Assembly (NCBI GenBank): GCA_028023455.1
Contig: JAQFVV010012422.1
Coordinates: 6,817,710-6,881,709 of the forward strand
DNA from: Epiperipatus broadwayi
Lineage: Eukaryota > Onychophora > Udeonychophora > Euonychophora > Peripatidae
DNA: 64,000 nucleotides
Direction of reading: 5' to 3'
The stretch's first letter is position 1; each line of letters begins with the position of its first letter. Made by a program: the position numbers and the translations under genes. Below the pieces are notes generated by a model that was given only the letters and a program-made list of their open reading frames with translations, was not told the origin of the DNA and made no database searches. This document shows, piece after piece, positions 44,826 through 58,387 of this stretch.

Positions 44826-46975
44826 GAGAAAGGTGGATTTGTTTAATTTTTTAATAATTTTATCAATGCATAAAGAAGGATAAGTTGAAATTCTTCGTAA
44901 ACTGGTCATTTCTTAATATTAATTTACATAATATAGAATGCTGATGATAAAACCATATATCTCTCTTTTGCAAATATCATACAGAATATATCTAAAAATA
45001 TGTAGGACATACTTCCTGATCATTAACAATTTAAAACCATCCATATGAAAATCATTCTAAGAATTACATCATTGGATATATACTTATAATCAGGATATAG
45101 TGAGTAGATCCCTTGAGCACCATTTCCTTAGGCAATACTATCTCTGATGAAATAATTCTTTAACACAATAACATCATGATCTCTTCCTATTTCAATATTT
45201 TATCCTAGAGCACAATAATTCACAATTTTGAATGAACTATCTAAACCTATAGTAGGAATTGACAGATGGAAGAATCGCACCGACATTAAATTTAATTTTA
45301 TGTAACAAAAATAATTTATTTAAAGGATTTGATTAATTAAACTTATTTATGGTTCTATGCACCACATACAGATATATATATATAATCATCCCTGACCTGG
45401 CATATTACAAAGGAATTATCCAGCTTTTTTAGACTAAAGAAAGAGAGAAAACAACATTTATTCAGGACTGCAATTTTCAGTCTTCACTAAACAAGATTAA
45501 GATATTGTAGATTTCTAATACATGCAATTACTCTTTATAAATTAACATTACGAATATATATAGATTCAGTAATTCAAAGGAGGTTAGCACTCATCTAGAA
45601 ACCCCCTAAATGAATGACAATCACAGCCTTTGGATCATAGTAAAGTTAATTAAACAAAAAAACAACTTGAATACAATTTAAAGTTGCTAATATTCATACA
45701 TAATAATAAAATAGATATTTTTTTTATTAAGTTTAAGCCCAATTATAGTTACACTTATATATATATATATATATATATCAAAAGGCTTACAGAGGATTTA
45801 ATAAATACATGCTTATGGATTCAAATTATATATCTTTTACTTCTGCATAGTAATCTCTGAAGATTTTTCAAAAACATCCTTTAACTTTTCATCTGTTGTA
45901 ATCTATTAATATCAAACTCTGGAATCTTGTAATTCTTTTATCGGTGTGTTTCTGCACATCAGCGAGCCTTTGAACAACAAGAACATACTTTGATCAAGAA
46001 CAGGTAGGAAACTACATTTTTTTATAAAATCATCATCATCAGATTGTAAAGAGATATGGAATGGTATCTATTCACTATTGAAAGGGTACATGAGAATAGC
46101 ATTGAATGATGCACTGCTGGAAGATAATTGGAAGATGATGTTGAAGATCATTATTATAAAGGAGTTTTACATTTCAGCTGGAATATGATTAGCAGTGGAG
46201 AATACTGTACTGCTGTGACAGTTTTGAATGAGTAGTTATTACTAATCTGTTGTTTCCACCTTGAACTGTCACATTTACAATCGGATTTTTTTCTCTTTAG
46301 TGGTATCAAGTTAATCTAACTCTGGCTCTATGATAATCTCAGCTTTAATACCATTCAGACATTTTCCTGCATTATCATTCAACTTTATATATCTATTTAT
46401 GAAAAACTATGGCAATAGTTCTTTCTCTGTTTCAAATCATTTATACAAACTAACTGATCCTTGACAAAAACATGTTCACCCAAACTCAAAACTCACACCA
46501 CTGTTTTTGCTAAGTTCTGATTTTTTGAATTCTTCAAATTTAATTTTTGTACATTTCCATTTAGTTTTAAAGCATACTTCGTTGCAAGTAAAAGTTTATA
46601 TTATATGATACATATTTAAATGTTCTATGCAGAGATAAGAACATTACATTGTGTGTTTGCGTGTCCTAAAGAGAAGATTTAAGAAAAATACAATCCAACC
46701 AAAGTATTGATTATTAATATGAATTTACATGAAGAACATTATACATGGGCTAATATATAATATAAAGAGGTTTTTTAAAGGTCTAATAATTACAGTGGTG
46801 CAGGTAGCTTGATTAAACTTATGTAGCTGAGAAGATATTAGGTAGCGTAAGTGCTAGATCTCTGTTCATTATTTTAGCTAGTTTGTTATGGAAAAGTGGA
46901 CTGAAGTTTTCAGATGTCACATTAAGATAAAAGTGACTTTTTAGAAACTATAGGATGAAAAATATAAATGCAGTT
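44826..46975. other. AT-rich DNA with a TA microsatellite
   Basis: (TA)n at about 45751-45778. A weak inverted pair near 46215-46270. No gene. Confidence 0.5.
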
Positions 46976-46979
46976 ATTT

Positions 46980-47768
46980 GTACATTAGGGAAAAGCCTTT
47001 GAACTTAAACTGTTAACCGCTAATTATATTATTGGTTGTATGAGGTAAAAATCAAATCTTTTAATTGGCCAACTCACAAACTGAAGACAAAGCCTATTGT
47101 TAAAACATATTCGCCTATAATATTAAATTCAACTCAGATACGTTTATAAAAAGTATATTACTAATTTTTCAGGTTATGAAGAGAACGAAAGTTCTTTCAA
47201 AAATAAATTGCTATTTATTTATTCTAAAATATTCAATTTCAGCAACATAAAAGCTATAATATAAACAAAAAGGTCGACTTTTACGTTATAGAAAAGTAAA
47301 TATTTCTTTTTATTAGATCTTTAATATTTTTACTAAAATCTTCAATATTTTTCAAAAATAATTTTGTTTTTTTAGTATATTTTTTAAAAAACTAGTTTAA
47401 TTTCTGAAATTATATTTTTTTAATACTTAAAATTGCATTCGAAATGAAAATCTCAGCGTTTTTTTTTATTTTCTTTGATCAGGCGGTTTCTTTGTTCTTT
47501 CCAGCCAATCAGAATGTCTTTTTCGGCTGAGAGCTCACTAACAACCAATTACAAATGATGTTCTTTCTTTGTTTAGGTTTAAATGCGTTTTTTTTTATTT
47601 TTTACTTGTAAAATAATTCGGAAGAGGGCACCATCTTACAGAACTTTTAAAAACCTATTCAAAACCTATCAAACGAATTTTTTAGCATAAGAACTGGCAG
47701 AGTTAGAGTGACGTCAGATGTCGACGAGGAGCTTCGTAAGAGGCGGGAAAAGGGTTAAATAATAAGGA
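46980..47768 (+). repeat. Repeat E, copy 2, with promoter-like 3' part
   Basis: Same segment order as 8.98-9.77 kb. The last 270 bp are richer in CG and contain CCAATCA (47504), CCAATTA, TGACGTCA (47709-47716) and GGCGGGAAAA (about 47738). These match CCAAT, CRE and E2F consensus sites. Copy 1 keeps CAACCAATCA but has lost the CRE and E2F-like sites. Confidence 0.65.
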
Positions 47769-47769
47769 G

Positions 47770-48785
47770 ATTTAAGCTTTAGTAATTGAAAGTATTATGT
47801 TTTGGAATGTTGTAATGCAGAATAATTGTTAGGGAAGAGCTCAATAATTTTTTCTTGCTTATGACATAGAGAATGTATTGAATCTATACTTGCAAAACAT
47901 CTTTTTTTTTGGCTAGAAAGATACCGGTACAAAGAGCCTTATTGTTAATTTTAATTTTAAAAAAATTCAAATATTTCAACTTCAGATCCCAAAATTTAAA
48001 TCTTTGAATGATCTGTTTATTAGTAAACTTAAGTTTAGATTACGTTACATATGCATCCTAGAATTAAATCTTTGTTGCAAATAAATTTTTGATCTGGAGT
48101 AGTGTATTACTTAGCTAAGTTATTACTTATAAGGAAATGGTTTTTAATTAGTGGTAGTGCATTCGATGGATTAATTAATATAGAGCTTACCATTATTTGA
48201 TTTACAAAAAGATATAGAATTTTTTATTTTCAGTACATTCCCTTGTTAAGAAATAAAGCCAAAATGGAAACTATTTGAAATACACATACTTAATAAGCCA
48301 TGATTTTAATTATATGTTTGTCATTTCTTCAGTTTATTTGGAATATAATTGATCAGATAACCCCCTTTACCTTACCCTTCTTAATCTTAATGAGTTAAAG
48401 AATTCACCTTAATTTTGATAATTAACATTCACAAAAACTTGTCATCAACTATATAAAATCATTTCATTTTTTTGCAAAACCCCGTATAATTGTGGTAAAA
48501 CAGATCAATAAGATAGCATCTAAAGTAGGCCCTGAATTACATTATTAAAATCACTTTCTTTACTTTCATAAGCAAACATATGACCAATCAAATCATTCCA
48601 GTAACTTTTATTAATCTTCACTTTCCCAATTATTTTATTTACTTATTTTTTAATATTTAATGTAAAGTTTATAATTAATGTTTCCTTACATAACACAAAA
48701 ATAGAGACATCCTTTTGTGATTTAAAGTCAACCTGTCATCGAATGAGTTCGTATTATCACAATACATATATACTGCTTATGTAAT
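47770..48785. other. AT-rich DNA without recognisable gene
   Basis: Nothing recognised. Confidence 0.55.
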
Positions 48786-48789
48786 TCAC

Positions 48790-48925
48790 TGCAGGGGAAG
48801 AGTGGTAATCAAAAGTTAAAGATTCCATAATTGATTCCTAGTTCGGCCTCTAACTTTTGTACTCTAATATCATATGGCCTCCTGAGCAACTAGCTATTTG
48901 ATTACATTTTTATCTATATACAATA
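48790..48925 (+). repeat. SINE-B copy 4
   Basis: GTAATTCACTGCAGG head remnant, B-box-like TTGATTCCTAG, then GGCCTCCTGAGCAACTAGCTATTTGATTAC, which matches the family tail. Confidence 0.55.
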
Positions 48926-49159
48926 TGTACATGCAAAATTTAACATAAAAAGTTGTTGACTTTATAAAAATGGAAAAGAAAAATACTGCTAGTAATTACT
49001 TAAACAAAATTAATAATTTTAATTTTTACCTCCAAATTAAATAGTTAATTAGAGGTTTTTAAAAAAAATTATAACCAACAAGTAATTTTTTTATTTAGAA
49101 CATTGTCTATTTCTTTATATATAATATTTAATAATAAAGAAAAGTAGGTTTAGTGCACT

Positions 49160-49327
49160 GTAAAAATGTCAAGATATTGTAAAAGACCCAGAAAGAAACC
49201 ACATGTGAGATGGATGGATGAAATAAGTAAGTGTGCAGGGTAATGTGAAGAAGAGAGCTAGAGGTCAGAGAATATGGATTATACTTGAAATACCTTGATA
49301 ATGGATGATGGTGATAATGATATAAAA
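49160..49327 (+). pseudogene. RTE 3' end, short copy
   Basis: AGACCCAGAAAGAAACCACATG through GGATGATGGTGATAATGATA. Plus strand, 5'-truncated. The minus-strand frame at 49128-49385 is its shadow. Confidence 0.82.
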
Positions 49328-49963
49328 GTAGATATGCATTCTTAATTACTATCAGTATTATATCCCGAAGAACTGTGAAAACCATTTATCAAAAATTCTT
49401 TCATTGATCTAGGTTTATAAAACCAATTATTTATGATAATTAATGAAGACCATCTCATAATTATCATGAAGATGAAAGCGCACACATATATGTCAACATT
49501 AATATAATTACTTACACATACGCATATATAAAAATTAAATACTGCCTAATGCTATACTGGGAATTATAAATAAAATGGAAATAAATAAAATAGAATTTTA
49601 ATATATTTTGTTTTTTGGCTAGTGTTAATGTTGTATGAATTACTATTTTATTCTACATGCGCATATATATATCTCCACTATAAATATACAATTAATATTT
49701 ATTCAGTTACAGAGTTATACAATTTCCATGCAACCTAACACACTTTAAGCAGTTGCATGTCATAGGCATGGCTAATGCACAACCCATCTGATGATTAGGG
49801 TACATTAATATATTTGAATTCCAGTGCATGTTGAGTTCACATCTTTTGAATTTGTGTTTCAAAAATTGTAATGGTATTCGTGTAACATATTATGTTTTTA
49901 TATTCAAGCACTGAAAGAATAGTAGTTTGCATGAAATTATAAAATAAAGATTCTACAATTGAA

Positions 49964-49966
<3 letters not shown>

Positions 49967-50027
<61 letters not shown>
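49967..50027. repeat. (TA)n microsatellite, about 30 units
   Basis: Uninterrupted TA dinucleotides. Confidence 0.95.
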
Positions 50028-50029
<2 letters not shown>

Positions 50030-50534
50030 ATTCATAGAACAGACAAGTCTGAATATATTAAAAAGATTATCCACAAGCAAGATTCCTATTATTTAACCGA
50101 ACTTGCAGACAATGCTCACCTTTTGTTATATCAGTGCCAATCTACATGGTCAGATAAATGATTTACATACTCATTAAAATTATTAGAATGTATAAAAAAC
50201 ACACACATTAACATTAATAGTAGTTCCAGATCATTAACATTCTCATACAAGCTGATGATATTATTTGCAGAGCCTTTTCGAATGAAAACACAACATACAT
50301 ATATTCTCAAACACATTTAATAAATTACTCATAATATAAGTTTATCCTTCACCTACTTTTACATTAAAAGAAGTTATCTTAAGATTGATAGCTTCAGAAT
50401 TACACTTGTTGATTAAAAAGTATTTTTAACTCTTCTTTTCATTTAATTTTTCTCGAAGAAGATAATCATTACCTGATCAAACAATATTTCATAATCTATA
50501 TCATAGACACAAATAGACTATTATATATATATAT

Positions 50535-50935
50535 TCTTACGTATGGAGCTGAGATGTGGACACTTAACAGAAGAGCAATTCATAGACTTCAGACCACTTA
50601 AAGAAGTGTGGAGAAATGCATGTTGAAAATAATAAAAAGAGATCAGAAACAAAATACATGGGTAAGATAACAAACAGTTATTACTGACATCATTGAAAGA
50701 ATTAAGATACTGACATGGAGTTGGGCTGGGTATATTACTAAAAGTGATGATTATAGATGGACAGTTGAAATCTTAAACTAGATTTCAAGAGATTTGTGGA
50801 TAAAATAAGAAAGTGTGCTGGGAAGTGCTGTGGAGAAGACAGGCTAGAGATCAGAAAAGATGGATTGAACTTGGTAAGACCTTTCTCCTGCAGTAGATTG
50901 ATTATGGTTGAATGTGATAATGATGATGCTGCTGA
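50535..50935 (+). pseudogene. RTE C-terminal part, truncated copy
   Basis: Starts at the SYGAEMWTLNRRAI region and runs to the 3' end (GGTTGAATGTGATAATGATGATG). Stops after the RLQTT and IEILN regions show it is dead. The minus-strand frame 50738-50947 is a shadow. Confidence 0.87.
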
Positions 50936-51159
50936 TTTATATACCAATATTTTACTAGTATTTTTTTAAGTTTTTATAAGTGGTATTCAGCTATGCTATA
51001 ATTTAACTAAAGGCTTAAGAGAGTCTAATTGAATTGTGGGGGCATTTGAGAAATTGTGATAACTGTATCTTTCATGAATGTGAAGTATAAAGGTTATCTC
51101 TATGATTCTTATAAAATACTTTAGTAAACTAAAAACAGATTCATTTTTGGTTATTAACA

Positions 51160-51600
51160 ATTCAGATAAACTCACAAATGGCATGTTTTCAATTTATAAT
51201 ACCTTTTTTAATTTGTACTTTGTTTAATTACACCAAATGACAGAAATGCCATTAAAATACTATATTTAAATCTAAATGCCTATGAAAATCTTCTAAGTAG
51301 TATTTATATTTTTTTACCACAATGTCTTTTTTGATTGTGCTTGATGTTTGCAAAGTTGTGTTGTTTCCAAGTTTCACACACCTTATATATTAATTTCTTT
51401 TATAGACTTTATAAATACTTAAGTATAAAAACATATTAGATTTATAATAATTCACACCAACACATTAGATGGTATATTTTCTACTGATAATGCCTCTTTT
51501 TAATTTGTACTATCCTTAAATTAAGTCATTTACCAAAACAATATTAATATTTAAATCTAAGAGCTTATGAAAATCTTCTCTTTAATATACATAAGTTCAG
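51160..51600. repeat. Old tandem duplication, period about 285-292 bp
   Basis: TTTTAATTTGTACT and TTAAATCTAA-GCYTATGAAAATCTTCT recur at 51207/51499 and 51266/51551. The size is close to the FB-B monomer, but I see no hammerhead and no FB-B sequence. Confidence 0.55.
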
Positions 51601-51984
51601 AAATTTAAATAGAAATCACTGTATATTTTTTACAAATTATTTTCCAGCTATGAGGAAATAAAACAAAATACCACTTCAAAAAAGTATTGTAAGTTGAAAT
51701 TATCATCATCTAGAAAATGTATTTGCCTGAATACTTTAAGATGAAAGTGAACTCTACTTAACCCCCTTGCACTATGGTAGCATTCTGACAGATTTCTTTG
51801 TTTTCCCTAGGTTTAAGCTTTCAATTTTCATTTTAATATTAAATCATTATTATTTATCAGAATATAATAAATTTGACCTCATTTGATAAATATTTTTTAG
51901 AATTTAAAAATCACATTTGATTTTCATAATTATTTTTAAAATTAAATTTTAATCCAAAGTGCTGTCACATCATCAAATTTCAGG

Positions 51985-52405
51985 TGGAGCAAATTCAGTT
52001 TGCAAAATGAATGAAATCTTCTTTGGATGTTGTTTTAAAATCTGAACAAATTGTTTTTAATATCTAGTAAATCTATCAATTTATGCTTTAAAAGTTTAAA
52101 ATTTTTTCATAATTTTTATGACATCACTAAATTTTATAACAGACTGTTGAGTGACATCCTTTCTAGACACTTGTACTTCCTGTGACCATATTCTCTATGG
52201 TAACATTGACCATATTCTCTATGGTAACATTACACAGAAAAATATATTCTTTTATATTTAAAAATAAAACATTCCTGTAAAAAAATAAATATGTAATAAT
52301 ATATATTTTGATTTCTAATAATTATTACACAATTATAATACAAAAATAATCATAAACTTTCTAAAAGGTCAAGTTTTTAGACCATCATAATATTTTCTTG
52401 AAGTA
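51985..52405 (+). repeat. Repeat F, copy 1
   Basis: Segments GAATGAAATCTT, TGCTTTAAAA, TTATTACACAATTATAATAC and AATAATCATAAACTT appear in the same order at 58.1-58.3 and 59.16-59.29 kb, where FB-A units interrupt them. Includes a 24-bp exact tandem duplication at 52183-52230 (GACCATATTCTCTATGG). Confidence 0.55.
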
Positions 52406-53925
52406 ATCAATCAATGTTCAAGATCATCTAACATACAAAGACTAGGTATCAATGTATAGCTTCAGATACTTTGAAATTCCTGCTTATTCGATTATCCTGA
52501 CATCTTTTGAATTTTTTTGAAATTTAAATATTAGAAAAAAATTATACATAAATTTTAAAGCTGTAAAAAAAAAAAATGATAGCAAAATTTCTCAAATAGA
52601 GCGCAAAAATGAAAATTTAATATTTAAAATTCTGAGACTGGGTCTATCAAATGAGTAAATGGATTGGTTAACTTATCCAAATTTAAGATTGTAAATCAGA
52701 CAATAGTTGTTACTTATCTGACTAATCATGATTGTCTTTAGAAATGTTATATCACAGTTAAGAATAGAGAGACATCTATTAACTGACCAATATTGAATAG
52801 TTACCTGTGTTGATCATGAGATAGATATATAAAAAAATTATGAATTTGCTTGACAAATTCTTGGATATCTGAAAAAAATTGTACTCTATCCAGATTTAAG
52901 TCTATACCATGGGCATGGAATATATTACTTAATCATTGCCAACTTATGATGTCCTTCTTTATTTTTTAAAGATTGTATATTTCAATAATCAGATCCAATG
53001 TTTAGAATTTCATAGTAAAATAATAAAATTCTAACTCTCTTGTTTAAAATATTACATAGCTAATTTGCAAATATTACATGTCCATTCATCTCTAAATATA
53101 GTGAAACCACGATATCCATTCTGTTTTGTTCCTAGCTTTCCTTATTTACATCATACAACACATATAATAATTAACATTTTTGATAAATTTTAAATTCCAA
53201 TAAAATATATATACTTTACTTAACAGTAAGTTTATGAATCTTTTCACATGTACATATATATAATACAGATTTTTTTTTGAGTGTATCATTTGTGCATATA
53301 AATTAAAAATTATTGTATAAACAAAATTAAGAAAAATATTAATGTAGTTATAAATAATAAATTCAGGGAGTATATATACTTATATACTTATTATTATTCA
53401 TTCACATTCAGCTTAAAAAATAAGTCTTTATTTTTTAAATAAAAGTAAGCAAAGTGTTAGATTTTTATTGTAATTAAACATGCTCTGGACAATATCCCAT
53501 TTTTAAAATAATCTTTTTTATCCCCTCTAAAAATGCTATAGTAATCTTATTAATAGCAAACTACATCCTTTTTCATTGTTTTGATGTTTTTAAGTTCATA
53601 TTAGCTTCAGAATCTATACAGTTACCCCCATTTGTGTTTAATCATTTTAAATTCTCTGTTATACTCTTCAAACTTTAAGGTTTCTGATGCAATTTAAAAA
53701 GATTTTCTAATTCTTTTTCCTGTCACTACTAAATGCTAGTTTTCATTTCATCACTGGACAAAAATATTTTAAAAATGTTCTGGTACCAAGCTCCAGGGGA
53801 CCTATGGAATTTATAAATGTTGCAATACTTATCAAGTCAAAGTTGATGTAAGTGAACTTTTTGGTGATCAAGATTTAAGAGATGTAAAAGTTAAAGTTTG
53901 ATTTATACTGTACAAGGTGAATTAA
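52406..53925. other. AT-rich DNA without recognisable gene
   Basis: Nothing recognised. Confidence 0.55.
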
Positions 53926-53927
53926 CC

Positions 53928-54048
53928 AATCAAGATAGATAGATTGGTAGGTAGGTGAGTAGGTAGGTAGATAGGTGGGCAGATGATGAGTGGGTGGATG
54001 GGCAGGCAGACAGGTAGGTAGGTACACAGACAGATGGACAGACAGATG

Positions 54049-54085
<37 letters not shown>

Positions 54086-54125
54086 GCAGATAGATAAATA
54101 GATATAGATAGATAGATAGATAGAT

Positions 54126-54156
<31 letters not shown>

Positions 54157-54275
54157 AAGATAGATAGTTAACAGACATATAGGCAGACATACAGATAGAC
54201 ACATAGGCAAACAGACAGATAGCCAAAAAGACAGATATACAGATAGATAGACAGAAAGACAGACAGATGAATAGA
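53928..54275. repeat. GATA/GACA-type tetranucleotide microsatellite
   Basis: Long imperfect array of GATA, GGTA and GACA tetramers. The long open frames on the minus strand (YLSIYLSI-type) are produced by the repeat and are not genes. Confidence 0.95.
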
Positions 54276-54319
54276 TTAGATAAAAATATCACCAATCTTT
54301 TTTGTCAATGAAAAAGATG

Positions 54320-54425
54320 ACTCAGTGTGAGTTAGCACAATGAAAGAATGTTGGACTTGAAAATGAAAGATTTCTGGGATGAGAATCCAAATCTATTACT
54401 TTTAATGTACAATCAACACATGACG
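54320..54425 (+). repeat. SINE-B-like fragment
   Basis: GTGAGTTAGCACAATG-AAAG-ATGTTGGACTTGAAAATGAAAG then GAGAATCCAAATC resembles the tRNA-like head with A and B boxes. The tail is lost. Confidence 0.4.
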
Positions 54426-55850
54426 TCCAATGTGATTTTTATTTTTAAAACATCTTTACTATTAGTAATTTACATAAAATTCAAAATGTGTGTTCTTTAT
54501 GTAAATAATTAAGTACTAATATAACATAATGTTTACTATCACACTACATTTGAACATACTAATTCATTAAACTTTAGCAATATTATATTCATTTAGTACT
54601 TCAATGAGGGTCTGCCTAGAAGTCCTGAGTGTAGTCACCAGTCAATTTTAAAGAACTGGACTCACTATGTAGTATATAATATAATCAAGTGGACTGTCAT
54701 TTGGGAGATCATATGACATTTGAACATTGTGTGACAAATTATGTTGCAATCGATAGATTTTTAGCTTTTCATACTAAACCATGAAATGTAATGCATGGTG
54801 ATTAAGTCAGGAAAAACGTTGACATTTTTATCCTATGTGTCATAGGAACAAAGAATTGATGAACTAAAAGTTGATTCTTAGCTGAAAAACTAAAAAAAAA
54901 TCTAGCAGTGGAGACCTAAATGAGTGATAAATTCTGGATAAACTGTAAGTAATCATATAAACATAACATAAAATCATATATATATCAATACATTTTATTA
55001 GTTTTGATTTGTAATTATAAAATATTAAATTGAAATTTTAAACCAAAAAGATACTGCTTGGAATAATGAAGATAAGTGGAAAAATATTGGAGTAAATTAC
55101 AAGCTAAGAGAGTATTGCTGTTATCATAGAAATAAAGTAACTTAAATGAAAATGATTGCTTTATTATTAAGAAGTAAGGATTCTAAATTCTAAAATAGAA
55201 TGAAGGTTACAAATGATACAAGAGAGCTGGAAATGTATGTTAAGAATAACAAGAAAGAGTAAAACAAGAAATATCATAAAGGGTCTTGCTGAGGGAGGAT
55301 CTACATAGGTAGGTAGGAATGAGTTGATGTCACTGCCATATTGGACATGCCTAATGATTATATATGACAACTGGTCCCCATTTTTATGGGAGGGGAATCC
55401 AGTATATTGAGAAGAACAGCTCAGGAGATAACCATCTGACAGGTGGTCATAATTATCAAAGTTAAAGAACTTAAAGTGAGCAAAAAAAAGAGATGACAAC
55501 CAATGAATGTAACCATTGACTGGATATCTAAAAGTAAAAAGTATTCTTTGAAAGAAAAACACATATGCGATAGGATTATTGAATCTTTATAATATGAAAG
55601 TCTTGTTTCGGGCTCTTTGGAAAGAACGATACAGTGAAGTTGGAGAGCTTGTAATAAAACGGGATGTTTAATTAATTAAAGGACAAGAGTTAATTTGATA
55701 ACTCAATAGCTCTTTATTCTACCCCCATCATTATTTTTTAGTTATTTGCTGCAGCTACTAGTAATTTTAAAAACTCTTGATATTAAAAAATGTGTTTAAT
55801 ATACACATATCAAGATCTTAATTTGGAGGGAGGAGAGAAAATTGTTCTTC
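54426..55850. other. AT-rich DNA without recognisable gene
   Basis: The minus-strand frame at 55167-55562 (131 codons) has no domain or second copy; treated as chance. A purine-rich plus strand at 55180-55560 might be an old LINE scrap, but I cannot match it. Confidence 0.4.
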
Positions 55851-55854
55851 TGTA

Positions 55855-56030
55855 TTGTGAGGTATCAAAAATCATGATCTGGAATTCAAATCTAACTGGG
55901 CGAAGCTTGAAGTATGTTCAAATTCTAAGCAAACTTAAGATTTTTCTTTTAGGTGACCTACTCACAAATTAACTGGCCAGTTATGCGCTATTGGTCGTAG
56001 GGACAGGAGAATAACGATGTGTTGCTTGTT
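55855..56030 (+). repeat. SINE-C-like fragment
   Basis: GATCTGGAATTCAAATCTAACTGGG matches the first half of the 22.29-kb repeat, followed by GACCTACTCACAAATTAACTGGCC. Confidence 0.4.
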
Positions 56031-56184
56031 AAAAACAAACTAACAAATTAAATAATACAGTTCACTATTGGTAGTAGTGGTAGGACCGTATTGGGCAGAG
56101 GAATTCCATGCTTTATCTTTAAAAAAAAAAAAAAATCTTTATCGTGATGGCAAATCTTCATAATACCTCAATTCATTTTATTTC

Positions 56185-56315
56185 ATGTTCTGCATGGGTT
56201 AGTATCAGATTCTGGAGTGTACAGTATTCAGTTGACTTCACTTCCGGTACTTCCAGCGCTCGAACTCTCTATGAACTCCCCATCGATAAGCCATTTGATT
56301 CTTTCATTTATAAAA
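56185..56315 (+). repeat. SINE-B copy 5
   Basis: Family tail clearly present: TTCCGGTACTTCCAGCGCTCGAAC, CTATGAACTCCCC, AAGCCATTTGATTC. The tRNA-like head is decayed. Confidence 0.65.
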
Positions 56316-56865
56316 TAAGTATAATAGAATGATCCAATCACGTAAAAAGAATTAAGCATAAATAAGCAAAGGAAAAACAAATTCTATGAAGATTAATATA
56401 TATAATCAGATTTTTTTTTTAAAAAAAAGTGCTCTTAAAAAAATGACGATGAATATTTCCTGGCAATGACAATATATATACGCGTAAGATAAAACTAATC
56501 TTATTGGATTAAATGTCGTCACTCCTTTAGAGTTTATAAGCAGTTCACCGACTGATCATTTTACATGTCTCTTGGGTTTATAAATAAAAGGATTACAAAT
56601 CACTAATGGAGTCTTTTAAAACTCAATCACGTTTAAATTAGCAACAACTGAAGGATCTGAAGTTAATTAAAAGTCATGTCTTGAACATTAGAGAACAATA
56701 TTTATAATTAAAATATACTGAAGCAAGCACTTTTCATATACATTGTACTAAAATAGAATTCAAATTGAAATTTTATACAATCGATTAGGAAGTAAATTAT
56801 ATATATTAAATAGGAATGCAATTCTATGAACAAAATAAATAATCCATTACTTATTTCGTTCATCA
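56316..56865. other. AT-rich DNA without recognisable gene
   Basis: Nothing recognised. Confidence 0.5.
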
Positions 56866-56867
56866 TC

Positions 56868-57430
56868 ATAATATTAGCCAACTTTAGGATGAAAGTTTCT
56901 CCACATTTAATCCAGCTTCTCCGAATAATAACCTTTTCTCTTCAGATATGCCACTTTCAATCATCCATCTGCCACAGTCACTTTTTGGATCATTTACAAT
57001 TTTCTGGGATTCAGTTTAATACTTCATTCATTAATCTATTAACACCACCCTTATCAATATGTTTAGTCCACTTCATTTCAATTCCTTAATTCTTTTAATA
57101 ATATCAATGATATCTGTTTGTTCTTTAACATATTCTTACCCACATATTTCATATTTGATCCTGACATACTGCACTTAATATATCTTTTTGCATTCTTCAT
57201 TGAGTACTCTGAAGTCTCTGCATTGTTCTCCTGTTGAATGTCCAAGCTTCAGATTCATAGATAAAGCTTGATAAAAACATATCTATTAAAAATTTTCCTT
57301 TTCAAACTCATAGGCATATTTCCTTTTAATATTATTTCTATCATAAGCTTCCAACCTGAGGTTAATTTTTGATTAACTTCACCATTATGTTTCCATCTAT
57401 CCTAATAGCTTGACTAGCCAAGCTTGTAAT
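56868..57430 (-). pseudogene. RTE C-terminal part, truncated copy
   Basis: Minus strand from about VNQKLTSG/YDRNNIKRKYAYEFEK (corresponding to the GRNNLILKGNMPMC region) to the 3' end near 56868. Multiple stops. Longest of the minus-strand RTE fragments. Confidence 0.85.
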
Positions 57431-57845
57431 AGAAAGAGAAGTTAATTAAATATCCATAATTATCTTCAATGTTTTCTGTGTAGTTATTTTATCCTTCTTT
57501 ATTCCTTATAAAGTAAAAGCTATCACCTTTTAGCAGTTGTTTGGTGTCTAGTTCTACATTTTATTTTAATAATGATTAACTCGTTTGCAGATGTAATTTT
57601 CATTATTCCCCTGGTGACACTTTTTGTAATCATTTAACATTTGATTTCAGAATTTAACTGTTATTCTATATTAGAAGTCAATAAAATCAATTTGATTTGT
57701 TATAAATGTACATTTACTAATGAAAAATATTCTAAAAAATCACATCTGAACTTTGTTAGTATTAAAAAAAAAATCAGTTCATAATGAGAACAAAGAATGT
57801 TTTCATTATTCAATGGACAGCACAGAAATGGTCTAAGTCAGTTAG
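57431..57845. other. AT-rich DNA without recognisable gene
   Basis: Nothing recognised. Confidence 0.5.
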
Positions 57846-57854
57846 TACCATTTA

Positions 57855-58107
57855 ATTGAGAAGTGCCAAATGTGCTGCTGCCCTCCAACTTTGTCACAAA
57901 TCATTTAATAAAAGTATATTAATAATTTTTAGTAGTCATTCATTAGACTAGGATTTATCCAATAATGAATAATATTTCTGTAGTGTAATTTTCACTATGC
58001 CACTAGCAAGAAAAGTGTTAAAAGCAGATAGAAAATAGTTCCTACCTAGCTTGAGAGTGGTGTAATGAAAATTACATTACATAAATATTATTCATTACAG
58101 TGTGAGT
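57855..58107. repeat. FB-B repeat: monomer junction and short foldback
   Basis: The end of one FB-B unit (CCTCCAACTTTGTCACAAATC) runs into the start of the next (AATTTTTAGTAGTCATTCATTAGAC), the same junction as at 38.58-38.65 kb. The next unit then folds back: 57969-58009 and 58065-58103 are inverted copies (TAATATTTCTGTAGTGTAATTTTCAC). The hammerhead has been deleted. Confidence 0.75.
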
Positions 58108-58385
58108 GATTTTAGAAAATCAATGAAATCTTTTTTGATTGAAATTTATTTTTAAAACACGAAAGAATAACTGTTAATTTCTGATAAAGCTATCAAATTC
58201 TGCTTTAAAATATTAAAATTGTTTATAATTTTCAAAATATCTCAAAGGATCCTAACACATGATGGCAAGATCAGGTAATGATATTGCACAATCAGTTTCA
58301 CAATGCATGATAATCATAATAGTAGTAGTTTTCTTTGTTAATGCTACACTAGAATATATTAACTTCTATTTTTAAATATACATAT
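58108..58385 (+). repeat. Repeat F, copy 2, first part
   Basis: CAATGAAATCTTTTTTGATTG through TGCTTTAAAATATTAAAATTG matches 52.0-52.12 kb. The match resumes after the FB-A block at about 59158-59290. Confidence 0.5.
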
Positions 58386-58387
58386 AC

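Noticed and set aside
53875-54295. Long minus-strand ORFs rich in Ile, Tyr, Leu and Ser
   Set aside because: They are translations of the GATA/GACA microsatellite in two frames, not a membrane protein.
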